From Pollenia angustigena (Eukaryota; Arthropoda; Insecta; Diptera; Polleniidae): DNA of 64,000 bases. Location of the stretch: contig OV884059.1 of the NCBI GenBank assembly GCA_930367215.1, positions 64,389,393 to 64,453,392 on the forward strand, written 5' to 3'. Shown here one piece after another: positions 47,740 through 58,248 of this stretch. The stretch's first letter is position 1, and every line of letters starts with the position of its first letter. Made by a program: the position numbers and the translations under genes. The notes under the pieces are model-generated. The model ran no database searches. It was not told the origin of the DNA and saw only the letters and a program-made list of their open reading frames with translations.

Positions 47740-48240
47740 TTGCGGAATTGGGCATACGAGAATTGATGGGCCAAGAAGCACAAACAAATTAATGTTCCTG
47801 CTGACTTCTTTGTCATATGTTAAGTTCAGATCCCATTCCCGTATTGATCAAAAGCCTCTTGGAGGTCTGACTTTCTCCACACAGCCAGTATCCCATATTT
47901 TCGATCCCAGTCTTCGAAACTCATTCACCATTTCATTAGCGGTGATGTTGCAGTAGCCAGGTACCAAGCATACACTCACTACACACTCTCCTAATATTAC
48001 CCTTAGAACTCTTCTACAATCATGTACTAGCTTGGAATTCTTAGCCCGCTTAGGCCCTAAGAGCTGTCCACATATAAAGTGACCGTCGAGCCCCAGCAAT
48101 GTTACCTCTTACCAATTCTACGGCCTTCAAAATCCCTAGAGCTTCCGCCAAAAATATACTGCAGTCGTCAGGAAGCCTATTTGACCTTTTAGTATCTATA
48201 TCCTCAAGGTAGACCCCTTTACCTGTTCCCCTTTTCCTGG
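47740..48240 (-). pseudogene. RNase H fragment of a non-LTR retrotransposon (I-type)
   Basis: From 48240 the minus strand reads GKGVYLEDIDTKRSNRLPDD then CSIFLAEALGILKAVELV, with the conserved A-E-x-L-x-x-x-K-A block that supplies one catalytic Glu of RNase H. A frame shift near 48090 leads to SKLVHDCRRVLRVILGEC and LVPGYCNITANEMVNEFRRL, which matches the later W-V-P-G-H-x-x-I-x-G-N-E-x-A-D-x-L-A segment with the His and Asp replaced (Tyr and Asn). The enzyme core is therefore lost. RNase H of this kind sits at the end of the polyprotein of I-clade elements. No reverse transcriptase is attached; the fragment is trapped in the palindromic element. Confidence 0.7.
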
Positions 48241-49198
48241 ATATATCGGCAAATCTGAAGTATCGCCGATATATCCGTATCGGTATTCGTTACATTCCTA
48301 ATTGTCGCTTACCTATCGGCGAATAAATTGTTAATAGTGTCCACAATACTGTCATCAAAGGCACTATTAATGTGATGTCGCTAATCGGGCATTAATGACT
48401 TTATGAGAAAAAAGTCGTTTATATAGTCCCAGTGACAACTTTAACCACATTGTTACCCATAACGATAATATGCATAATAATATCGCTCATATTGTCGTGT
48501 ACGACTTAAGTGCCTTTTTTTGGTAATGTCGTCGACAATTTGCATGGGCTGTCGTCAACATTTCGTCAAGGATTCACTATGGGTCTAGCACGCGTCATTG
48601 ATGTTGTCTTGAAGACATGACCAACTGGGTTTAATCTATTGCAAAAACGACACTGTCGTTGACGACAATGACCGTAATAAGGCTAATTGCCCAATAAAAA
48701 ATTTTATCATTTTGCGAAGCATTAATGGTACATTTAAAAAAATAAGCGCACAATTATGCGCTTCGCAATAAGACATACAGAAATGCAGAAACGTAAGTGA
48801 AATAACTCTCAACAATTTTAATAAAAAAAAAAAAAATTAAAATTTCAAGTGCTACGGCATTCCCTTACTACGAAGCAGGTTTGTAAGGGAGAATACTAAA
48901 AATAACTGTAAAAAAACATTCAGTGTGTAAAGCTTTTCGTTACATCCAACAATTTTTTATGCGCTCAATAATGCGCTCTTTGTGTCAAAAATGTATTGCT
49001 TCAAAGTGGGAACTCGCCATATAAAATTCATGTCTTCCGTAAGCGCAATGGTAAGCGAAACTTTTACATTTCTCCCTTACAAACCTGCTTCGCTCGAAGC
49101 ACAATTTTTTATTATCAAACTCTATATGGGCTTTATACGCGACATTATTCTTTAAGTTGTCTTTTATAATAAAATAATTGACGACAATGTGAAAGCCA

Positions 49199-50084
49199 CA
49201 CTGAAAGAAAAATGCTTCATATATTTAATGAATCATTTTCATAAAAAAGTTTTCCTTGGGTAAATGAAAATTTTCATTGTCTAAATGGAATTTCATAGGT
49301 TTGATGAAGTATTTTCGTTCAAATCGCTTCATTAGATTTCGTAATTACGTTAAAAATTTTCATTGGATATATGAAAACTTAAGTTTGTCCAAGTTAAACA
49401 AAAAATTTTAATTGGGAACTTAAAAAAACAATATACAAACATAACTATATTCATAAATTAATACAAAATTATAGTTTCCTTAAAAAAATGTTTAATTGTT
49501 ATTTAAAAAATGTAAGATTTAATAACTTCATACATCTAATGTTACATGTATGCCATCAAATTTATGAAATCAAAAAATTTTTTTATAAAATCAACATATT
49601 TCAATAATTGCCTTCATAAATTTAAATTTTCATTATGACAATAAAAATGTCATTATAGTAATGAAACAAAAACTTTCAATCCACTTTCAATCAACGTTGT
49701 TATTGTTATTATGGACAATTTAATCTCATATTTACGGTCTTAATTGAGAAAAAAACATGGTTTTTTTATACAAAAACTACACTGCCCCGGTAGACTAGCT
49801 GGTAGTGAGCTAGTCTATCAGCACCGAGGTTACATGTTCGAATCCCACCAGAGACAGAAAAAAAATAAAAAATAAAATAAAGTAAAATAAAATAAGAAAA
49901 AAGAAGAAAAAAATAAATAAAAAAAAAATAAAAAAAATAAAAAAATTTTACTTTATTGAAAGTATTCATCCAATGAATAATATTCATGGATCTAACGAAG
50001 CGCTGCATAGGTTCCTTTATAATGCAATTTTTCATGGGATTAATGTCAAAATTCGTTAGTATTGCGAAGAAAATTCTTTCAGTG
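49199..50084. mobile_element. MITE with CACTGAAAGAA termini
   Basis: The left end cactgaaagaaaaatg pairs with the inverted right end cactgaaagaatttt. The left part is full of 'tttcat' and 'atgaaa' words. A tRNA-like unit with an A-rich tail is inserted in its right half. The ends are loosely similar to the TACACG-AGAAAAA elements. Confidence 0.55.
49787..49946 (+). mobile_element. Probable tRNA-derived SINE
   Basis: An A-box-like tagctggtagtgagc (about 49795-49810) and a B-box-like tgttcgaatccc (49834-49845) are separated by about 40 bases, as in RNA polymerase III internal promoters. A stable hairpin (gactagct...agctagtc) replaces the D arm. The unit is followed directly by about 85 bases of A-rich tail interrupted by T and G. 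Structure of head plus A-rich tail suits a short SINE. Flanking duplication was not resolved. Confidence 0.45.
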
Positions 50085-51505
50085 CAAAGTCTTCTTCTGT
50101 TGATTGAAATACATACATACAATATACGAAGTAGCGCAAACCAGTAAAACCGAAAAAAATGCTGATGAAGTTAGTCGCGGGCCAGAAAACAGATTACATC
50201 ATTGATGTCCATTCAAGCAAACAATTGTTTGTAAGCCCCACCCCTTTGTTTTTTACGCTCTTTAATTTAGTTGCACACGTACGGAAGATGAGTTGATCTT
50301 ATTTCAAATACAGTGTGTAAGATAAGTAATAAAATTAAAAAAATATTTGAATGTTTTTACGAAATTGTCATAAAAGCATAAATGTAGAAAAATTAAGTGG
50401 AGTTTTTTTTAGATATAATTCTTAATTTTAATTTCTAAACATGCTCGCACTTCACGTTGAATTTTTTTTAATTGTAATATTTAAAAATTTCCAATTCATA
50501 CTGTTTGTTAAAAAGTTTTTAAAAGTTAAAATTTTAAAAGTCAATTTAAAAAATAGAAAATTTAGTTGGACGGTATTATTATAAATATTTTACAATCAAA
50601 ACAATTTACTTGTATTAAATTTAAATAAAATTTGTGCGTTTAGTTTTGCGTATCTCTGTATTTTGAAACTCTCTCATAATACATATGCAAAACATTTTTG
50701 AACATCAATGGATTACATGCAGGTTATACTTCACTGTTTATTTGATTGCATAAAATACATAAGCTAAATTTATTGCAACTTTACTTAAAAACCAGATGAT
50801 AAAGTTGTCTAAAATAAATACCCATGTAATAATTTAAAACGTGTACGACAAAATAGACGACATTGTTGTTTATGTAATCTTTCTTCTTCTTCGAAAATGT
50901 CGTTTCTCACTTGTCGTGCAGGAGTAAAATTGTCGTTATCCTTCTTTGAGAATGTCTTGAAGACATGGACAACTGGGCCATGGTCATATCAACAATTTCG
51001 TTTTTGTACATAGGCGTTTTACGGTCAACAAGTTGAAAATCTTTATGTTTTTTAACCTTCTCACATAAATTTATGGCAACAGGTAAAAAATTTCTCTTTT
51101 TCAACTTGCCCGTATATGTCTTTTATTCGGTTCATTTGACGCTTATGGGTTAACATGATTTTTTCGGTTAAACTTTATAAAAATTACCTCGGACCGGTTT
51201 TCATTGAAGTGTCAATAGAAAGCTTATGTGTAATTAGTGAGGCAACTTATCAATCAAGCTTTCAAGTTCAAAAGGATTTTAGAGAAACTACGAAAACAAT
51301 AAAATAAAGCAATTTGTTTTTTATTTTTACCAACTTACAATACAATTACAATAATGTTACAAGTAGAATTTTGGGTGTTTGTAATTCTTATTCGATTTAC
51401 AGTTTTATTTGTATAATATTTTAGCCCTTCTAAAATCTTTGAAAAAGGTTTCCTGATGAGCTGGCCTAAGCAACCAGTGAAACGCACATAGAAACAAACT
51501 TTCCC
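50085..51505. other. Mostly unique DNA with an end fragment of the palindromic family
   Basis: 50845-50976 resembles the inner part of the 45563-49120 element, with gtcttgaagacatggacaac and ctggg at its right limit (compare 48606-48629). The left end of this copy was not found. The remainder is AT-rich without features. Confidence 0.35.
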
Positions 51506-51915
51506 TTAACCCTTGTGTTAATACCAAATTTTATCCACATTGTTTAGCACCCGGGGTACCCGGGTACCCACATACTATAATGTATTAATAATCCATATTC
51601 TTATCAAATTATATTAAATTTTTAAACTTTTAAAACGCGTATTAAATTATATTTATGTTTAAATATGATTTTTTAACCTTGTATTGCATAACGGCTTAAA
51701 TTTTAAATGAATTTTTGGTCATACATGATATGTAAATGAGACTTCCCCGTATAATACCAACGCTTTTGAAACTAAATTTATGCAGTTGTATGATACAGAA
51801 TTTAGTTTTTTGAATTTTTGAAGCAGTTCAACGTGTTTTTGGTATCCCATAAAGTGTATTGTATTGTGTTGTGTTGGGTACCGGGGTACGCGGGTGGGCA
51901 TATTGCGATGGTTAA
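51506..51915. mobile_element. piggyBac-like nonautonomous element with TTAA duplication
   Basis: TTAA stands at 51506-51509 and 51912-51915. The outer ends read CCCTTG and, inverted, CCATCG. Both sides have a palindromic GC block (ggggtacccgggtaccc near 51553 and ggtaccggggtacgcggg near 51878). Its right end is repeated at 39541-39611. No coding sequence. Confidence 0.6.
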
Positions 51916-52051
51916 AGTTCCAGCAAATTTGTTGGAGTATTGAAGGAGTCTACAACTTTTCGTTTTTTGAGTTGGTTTCGCCACGACTGTTTACATTAAA
52001 TGAATCAGAAGTAAAAGCAACAGTTTTTTTTTGCCAATGACAAATCGTCGG

Positions 52052-52118
52052 TTGATTATTTAATTGTCGTATGTGGATACAAATTACATACGACATACGA
52101 CAATTAAATAATCAACCA
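52052..52118. repeat. Perfect 24-bp inverted repeat
   Basis: ggttgattatttaattgtcg at 52052 and onward (24 bases) is exactly inverted at 52095-52118, with a 19-base spacer that contains further symmetric acatacgac words. Confidence 0.85.
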
Positions 52119-52363
52119 ACAAAATGAAGAAGTGGAAGAAATGGCAGTTTTTCTACTTTGACTGCAGTTTTTTAAACGCTGCTAATAATATATCCCTCGA
52201 AGTTTGTATGGTTATCAGCTCAAATAGATTTTTAAAGAATATTCATACTGTCCGCAATTTATATCGCATACATAGGTATTTAATAGATTTAATAGTTAAT
52301 ATAAATACAGATATACGTATGTATGTATGTGAGTTTAGAAAATAAAATATGGAGATGAACTAA

Positions 52364-54400
52364 CCCAGCGGGAAAACTCAGAAGACCTTCTTACTTCAGG
52401 TCTTTTTAAAGGCCTGCTTAAAAAGTGTTTTGATTGCATTACTATTCTTACGTAACTGCTAAAGAATGCCTTATAGAAGGCCTCGGCTCTTTGGTATAAA
52501 AGAAGCGAGAAAAGAAGGATTAACATTTTTTGTTTTGTTTTTTTGCACAAGCAAAAGCAAAAGAGTTCAGATCCCTTTACAAAAACAAAGTAACATATGT
52601 TGTAAATCATTTTAGTTGAAGTTGAAAAGAGAAAGAGTAAAATTTTTTGTTTTGTTTTTTTCGCCAAAGCGAAACAATTCAGATCCCGTTATAAAAACAA
52701 AGTAACAAAGTAGGTACTTATTAAAATACAAAATTAAAACAATAATGTAGGTAATAGGCTGTTGCAAAAGTACAAAAAACAAATACTTAAACACATTCCC
52801 TTTTTTTCGTGTGTTTGTTTTATTGTACCTTCTCTTTAGAGAGACAATTGCTGTTCTCTTTTATAAGAAACAAACATTGTGTTTATTGTTTTTGAAAAAA
52901 ATAAATAAAGCAAGTCTTAAGCATGGTAAGAAGTAAGCAAAATAAAAACAAGAACATGCACATGTTTGGACTTAAGACAAGAAGTTCTTAAACCATTTAC
53001 TCAAATACTTGAGTATTTTTGTAAGTTTTATTTTGTTTGTACGAAATTTCGCTTTTGTTTAATTTGATGTTATGATCAAATTATCAACATAGCAATAGTT
53101 ATATAGGTATACCTAGATACGTATGTACATACATATGTATATTCCATAAAATTAACTGCTAAATTAATGCTAAAAATAAAAACCAAGAGAATTTCCGTAA
53201 AAATATTTACCTACATATCGTCATTTAAATTTACAAAAGCCATAAGTTGCGTTGGAAAAATTTTACAGGAGAAGACAAAGACTTAAATCAAAACTAGAAA
53301 AATTTTTATTTTTATTTTTATTTTATACTGTATTAAAACTATAAAAATTACCAAAAGAGACAAAATATAAATAACGGTAACACAAAGTAATAGTTTTTAT
53401 TTTAATAATTAGTAATAATCTGCAAATAAGACAAATTAAAAAGCAATAACCATTGCTTGCATTTAATGCTTAAAATACCCACATTGTAAAATAAGAATCT
53501 TGCAAAGTACTTACAGAACATTAGCAAAAAAAATGTTTACTGTAATTTATTTATAGTGAGTAAGAATGAGTAAATACAAGAACTCTGAGCGTATAAAGAG
53601 AATAATTTCTTTTATTTGTTTTTTTTTGTTTTGAATTTATTTGCTTTGATTCCCTTTTGTACTTAGCTTTACTCTGAGAATTTTTAAAAAAGCAAATGTT
53701 TTTGAATTTAAATGTACTTAGTGCAAAAGCCTAGTAGGTAAATCATTTTAGTTGAGATTTGTTCATTCAGGAAGATAGGTACTTGTGCTTTTTATTATAT
53801 ACATACTTTTATTTACAATCTATTTTACAATATTTAGCATTTGATTATTTCAATAAAAAAATTGGTATCACATGTGTTATTAAACTACAATAAGTTTTAT
53901 AAAATATATAAACAAACGTTTGTAAAATAGGTATACATATATAAAAAGTTAAGTGTTCATTTTCTATATTGGAGATCTGATATGTACATAAAACCTATTC
54001 AGTCTTCTAATTTCATTTGTAAGGAAATATTCCTTAATGTTTTAGACTGATAGTCCTTCAATATGACCATTAATGCATTTGTAGAAGGATGATTTGAAAG
54101 GCCTTTTAAGAGCCATTAAGTGAAAGGCCTTTTACCATACCTTTCTTAAAAACCCTTCAAGATAAGCTTTTTGCTAAGGCCTTTTTACAGTCGTTCTCTG
54201 GAAAGCCTTCTTAGAGCCATTTATTTGAAGGCCTTTAAGAAGCTCTGGGGAAGAAAGGAAAGCGGAAGGCCTTCTCCGCAATGACAACGCGTATAAAAAA
54301 GATATGAGTATGGAATGGAGCGAGAAGGCCTTGTTTATCCAAAAGAAGGGGTACAGAGGCCTTCTGGAAGGCCTCCGTACTCCTTCTTTTTCCCGCTGGG
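52364..54400. mobile_element. Element with CCCAGCGGGAAAA termini and AAGGCCTT clusters
   Basis: cccagcgggaaaa opens at 52364 and is inverted at 54388-54400. Right of about 54050 there are roughly eight copies of (g/a)aaggcctt or gaaggcct; a smaller group lies at 52380-52485. The interior (52500-54050) is AT-rich and non-coding. The bases outside are AA on both sides, so a 2-bp duplication is possible. Superfamily is not assigned. Confidence 0.65.
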
Positions 54401-55751
54401 AAATGTTGTAATCTTAATACACATACTTATTTACTTCTGTTAACTTGGCTGTGTGTTTGTTTTAGTAGTTGTTATTTTGCCAAAGCAAAATATTGTGTGG
54501 CATAAATATTGGTAAAGAGTGTGGTGTGGTAGTGGAAGGGGGAGGAAGTGGGATGTTTGTAAGGATTAGAATGTTTGTATATTTGGTACTAACTTATGCT
54601 TGTTTATTGAGAACACAACACATTGTCATTTCATCATAATTCAAGGGTTGGCAGTTTTTACTTCGTGTGTATTTTTTGATATTTCGTGTATGTTCATATT
54701 ATTCTTCTTTTCCACTTTAAACATTTTTTTTGTTGGTCACGTTTTACTTAATTGGAAAATCCTTTAGAAAAAAAGAACTTGTGTTAAAGTTTAACGCTCG
54801 TAATAATACAAATCGTTATAACATTAAGTATGTATACAAAGCAACAACAACATTAATAATAATACAAATGGAAAAGGATATACATATTTTCGTACGCATA
54901 ATATTTTGTGAGTAGTGTGAGTTTTATAGTTAATACCTAAGTAAATTTAAACTTAACACTCTTTACGTGCCGTTCGAAAAGAAATTACTGATCAAGTATG
55001 CTTGTAAATTATCATTGAAAATAGAAACAACAAAAGGACAAAGACACGAGCTGACATTGAACAATATTGAATAAGTTATAAGCATAGCTACTAGACAATT
55101 GTAATTGGAAATGTGTCAAGTGAAGAACGACATGAAAACACTTTTAATTTTATTGTAGTGTTTTGTCCTTTGAGTGAAAAACTTGAATGCCCATATTTTT
55201 TTATGTTAACACATTATTTATTACAATTATTGTAGTTAATATATTTTTGTGAAATTATTTAAATTTAGTATACCTAGTCGCAATACGCGTCATTACAATC
55301 TGCTCTTTGTTAAATTTTATAGAGAAAATTATGCTTTTGCTGATCCTTTTTCAAGGTTATGTAGACAATTTAATTCTCTGTCACAATTTGTTGATTTTTC
55401 TTTATGTTTAAATTCCATAAAACATAAAATTATTGTTTTTCTTAATTCGTAAATTTTTATATATGTAAATTTGTAATATATTTTAAAATGCATATTGTTA
55501 TTCATTAATTTTAAGTCAATATTGTTATTAGTCAGTAAGGATAATATCCATTGATTAAATAAATAAAAAGAGATTTGCAAAATGGTTTATTCGACTTACT
55601 CAGCAAAAGCTTGACTTACATTTTAACAACAGCTAATTGTGCAACAACTCCCCTAAACGCACTTTTTTCGTATCTTATCGCTACTGTCAACTTCTGCACG
55701 TCACTCAGTGGCTGGAGCGCAGCATATCGATGAAAAAATTTTTATTTTGGT
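54401..55751. other. Unique DNA, nothing recognised
   Basis: No element ends, coding motifs or RNA signatures were seen, except that 55660-55725 resembles 56485-56540 (see findings). Confidence 0.35.
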
Positions 55752-55759
55752 GTTGTACC

Positions 55760-56111
55760 CATGGTGGAATAAGCAGGTGGCATCGTTACGGCAACAAATA
55801 CAACATTACAACAAAAATCGAAATTATATCACCGTTTACGTCAAAAAATAGTTTAAACAAAAATCAAACCGTGCCGCTAAACGTGATGAAATAAATATAT
55901 TTTTAGCTAACTTTTATTTAATTATGGTCAATATCTTATTTATTTTAATTTAAAATTATTATTTAAAAACTTTAATAAAATACAATAATCACAGCACAAA
56001 ACGTGGACTTTTTGTAAACATAAACAAAACTTTGACATAAACCTAGACAAACAATGCAAGAGCAAAAAATCGTCATCTGGCGTAGTGCTGCCACCTGTTT
56101 ATTCCACCATG
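55760..56111. mobile_element. P-element-like MITE with perfect 8-bp duplication
   Basis: GTTGTACC flanks both sides (55752-55759 and 56112-56119). The 352-bp element begins catggtggaataagcaggtg and ends, inverted, catggtggaataaacaggtg. Known P elements start CATGATGAAATAA, contain AGGTGG in the next ten bases, and duplicate 8 bp, so all three features agree. There is no transposase; the interior is AT-rich. Confidence 0.75.
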
Positions 56112-56119
56112 GTTGTACC

Positions 56120-57650
56120 TATAACGGGACAAATTGTTTTACAGATTTTTAATCAAGTAAGTTTCGTAAATTTATACTTATTTTGTATGTCAGCCAGCTC
56201 GTGCTGCACGGAATAAAAATGATATAAAATTTAATTTGATTTGAGATTTTATATACATACATATGTTTATAACAGTTTTAAATAAAAAAAGTAATGTCAA
56301 AGTACTAGCACAAACTGTCTCGGAAATGAGTCGTTATTGAATAGCGTAATTGAAACGCGAGTCATAAAAGGCTCTTTCAGATGAGTTGGCTTAAAAATTA
56401 CTCGAAAAAGTGTCTAAATTGATTATACATGAGTCGTAATTGATCAGAAACGGGAGTCATACTTTTATGACTCTTTCAGAAAAGTCGCTACACTCAACAT
56501 TTGCACGTAATTCAGTTGGCTAGAGCGCAGAACTAAAACAAATCAGCCAAAAGCCAAAAATTATCAATAAGGACGAACGTAGGGCAGTCATTTAGATTGA
56601 AGAGAAGCAAGTAAATACGTTGTTTAAAGGTAGCCTGAATTCAAATCTTAGTTTTGCAATACTGCGTTAATGATGGCAACCTATCACTTTAAGTTATATT
56701 ATTAAATATAGTACAAATACAGAGAATTAAATAAAATACGGATCAATTAAAGGGTTTCGACTAGAAAATAATTCACATAGAACAAAACTCTAAGATACAG
56801 TACTGTTCTGCATAATACAGAACGGGTGGTCACCATATCGATCCAACATCAGAGGATTCTATGGTGGTTTCTGGTATTAAATAGCCTGAATGATACCAAA
56901 TTTCAATGCAGTAGTAAATTTGTTTCAGCGTTTTATTAGTTTTTTACGGGCTCCCAGAAGGCTGTTTTATATGGTATCTTTGGCAAATGATATTTAAGAG
57001 TGTTTTAAAGTCTTTAAATGTACTCTAAGGGTTTCCTAGAAGCAGCTTTATATGCCTAAGGTAAACTACACTGCGGAACAGTAAGTTTCGATATACAGTT
57101 TTCTCAGTAAATTGTGAATCAAATCAAAAGTTGTGCACCGATTTCAATGAAGCAACCCTCATTTCACTTGAAATTATGTGAAGCTAAATATTTTTAGACC
57201 AAAACTGTGATTTTTAAAGAACAAAAATTGGTTTATTTTCAAAATTTTCCTATTTTTTCTTCAAAAATTTAACGATATCTCTGAAACTACAGGGCATATT
57301 TAAAAACAATGTAAACACGGCTTAAAGATAATATTGTTGCCGAGTTTCAGATTTTTTTTTAACTGAATATGCTACACCGTTTTCAAGTTATTCCAATATA
57401 TGTAGTGAAACTGCCTTAATTTTGGACATAACTGTATATCTCGCAAACTAGGGCTGATAGAGAAAAATGGAGATTAGATTTGAATCAGCGACGTCAAATT
57501 ATTTTTTATTTGCTATCAAATTTCAGAGCGCACAAAAAAAGTTAAAATTTGTTCCCTTGTGTTATTGACCGTATCCACAAAATTTAACAGTATAACTTCT
57601 AGTCATAAAGAACGAATTCGTGCAAAATCTTATATCAATCCGTGCATTAT
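56120..57650. other. Spacer with weak tandem units and unassigned repeat-like DNA
   Basis: 56330-56510 holds two degenerate units with gagtcata...ctctttcaga-(A/T)-gag/aagt. 57060-57430 (gcggaacagtaagtttcgat and on) looks like an old dispersed repeat, but I cannot name it or find its ends. Confidence 0.3.
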
Positions 57651-57658
57651 GCCACCAG

Positions 57659-57960
57659 TAGGGTGGAGTGAAAAAAGCCAACATTTTTTTCGAAAACGGG
57701 TACCCTTCAATGGCTGTGTATGAGCCTTAGTAACAATTCTGTAAAATATAAATTTTTTACGTACGCACATTTGACTAAAAGTTTTCCCAATTTTTATTTT
57801 AGTACATGAAACAAAAAAATCCTAACGGGTAATCACTAAATAATTGAGAAAGGCCTTAAATAATGACAGGGTGTTTCAAAAAATGTTTAGGGCGTGGTTT
57901 GTGTGTGCACATGATGCTTAACGTTATCCAAATATTAGTAAATTTCTGATATTTTTTACG
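57659..57960 (+). repeat. Left terminal inverted repeat of the 57.7-kb transposon
   Basis: Pairs with 60650-60970. The outer ~125 bases are close to identical apart from indels in A runs; the inner part is recognisable through tttcccaa, cgggta-t-act, gggcgtggtt and tttctgatat blocks. Confidence 0.75.
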
Positions 57961-58076
57961 TTTTATAATTTCTGAGGATATCAATGTTTATTTAATTTAA
58001 TGTTTATAAAACTTGTCTATATAGCTCTCGTTAATCAACTTTGTATTGTGCAACTCTTCGTTAGTTCATATTAAAC

Positions 58077-58140
58077 TACCCGGCACTCACCACGGGGAGG
58101 TGGTTGCACTTCGAGTCCCACCCACGCCCTCCCAACCACC
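58077..58140 (+). repeat. Weak tRNA-like block
   Basis: cacttcgagtcccaccc (58107-58123) resembles a B box, preceded by ccggcactcaccacggggag. It is GC-richer than the surroundings and lies between the left TIR and the transposase 3' end. No convincing A box or tail. Confidence 0.2.
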
Positions 58141-58248
58141 CAACCATGAGAGCATTTATATATATCTTTAAGAAAAGTCTTCAACAGGTAAATTGTTTCT
58201 TTGTGTCATATATTGGACGAATATTTCTATCAAACATTCTAGTTTTAA

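Larger units (their letters stand above)
45563..49120. mobile_element. Large palindromic (foldback-type) element
   Basis: The arms pair over long distances: 45563-45806 plus 46412-46556 matches the reverse complement of about 48690-49120. Weaker pairing continues inward through ttattacggt-gtcgt-gtgtcgt-tagattaaa (near 46815-46865 and 48630-48685). Each outer arm is itself bounded by inverted cgaagcaggt...ggga and tccc...acctgcttcg ends, so the arms look like foldback units. Inside are a hAT MITE (45807-46411) and an RNase H fragment (47740-48240). No transposase was found. A CCCAG(C/T)TGG pair at 46886 and 48629 may be the ends of an inner element. Confidence 0.6.

Noticed and set aside
46886..48629. 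Independent CCCAG(C/T)TGG-ended element inside the large palindrome
   Set aside because: The pairing continues smoothly from the outer arms through these ends, so they may simply be part of the same palindrome; noted but not listed as its own element.
49766..50122. 118-codon minus-strand frame
   Set aside because: It reads through the A-rich tail of the candidate SINE as Phe/Tyr runs.
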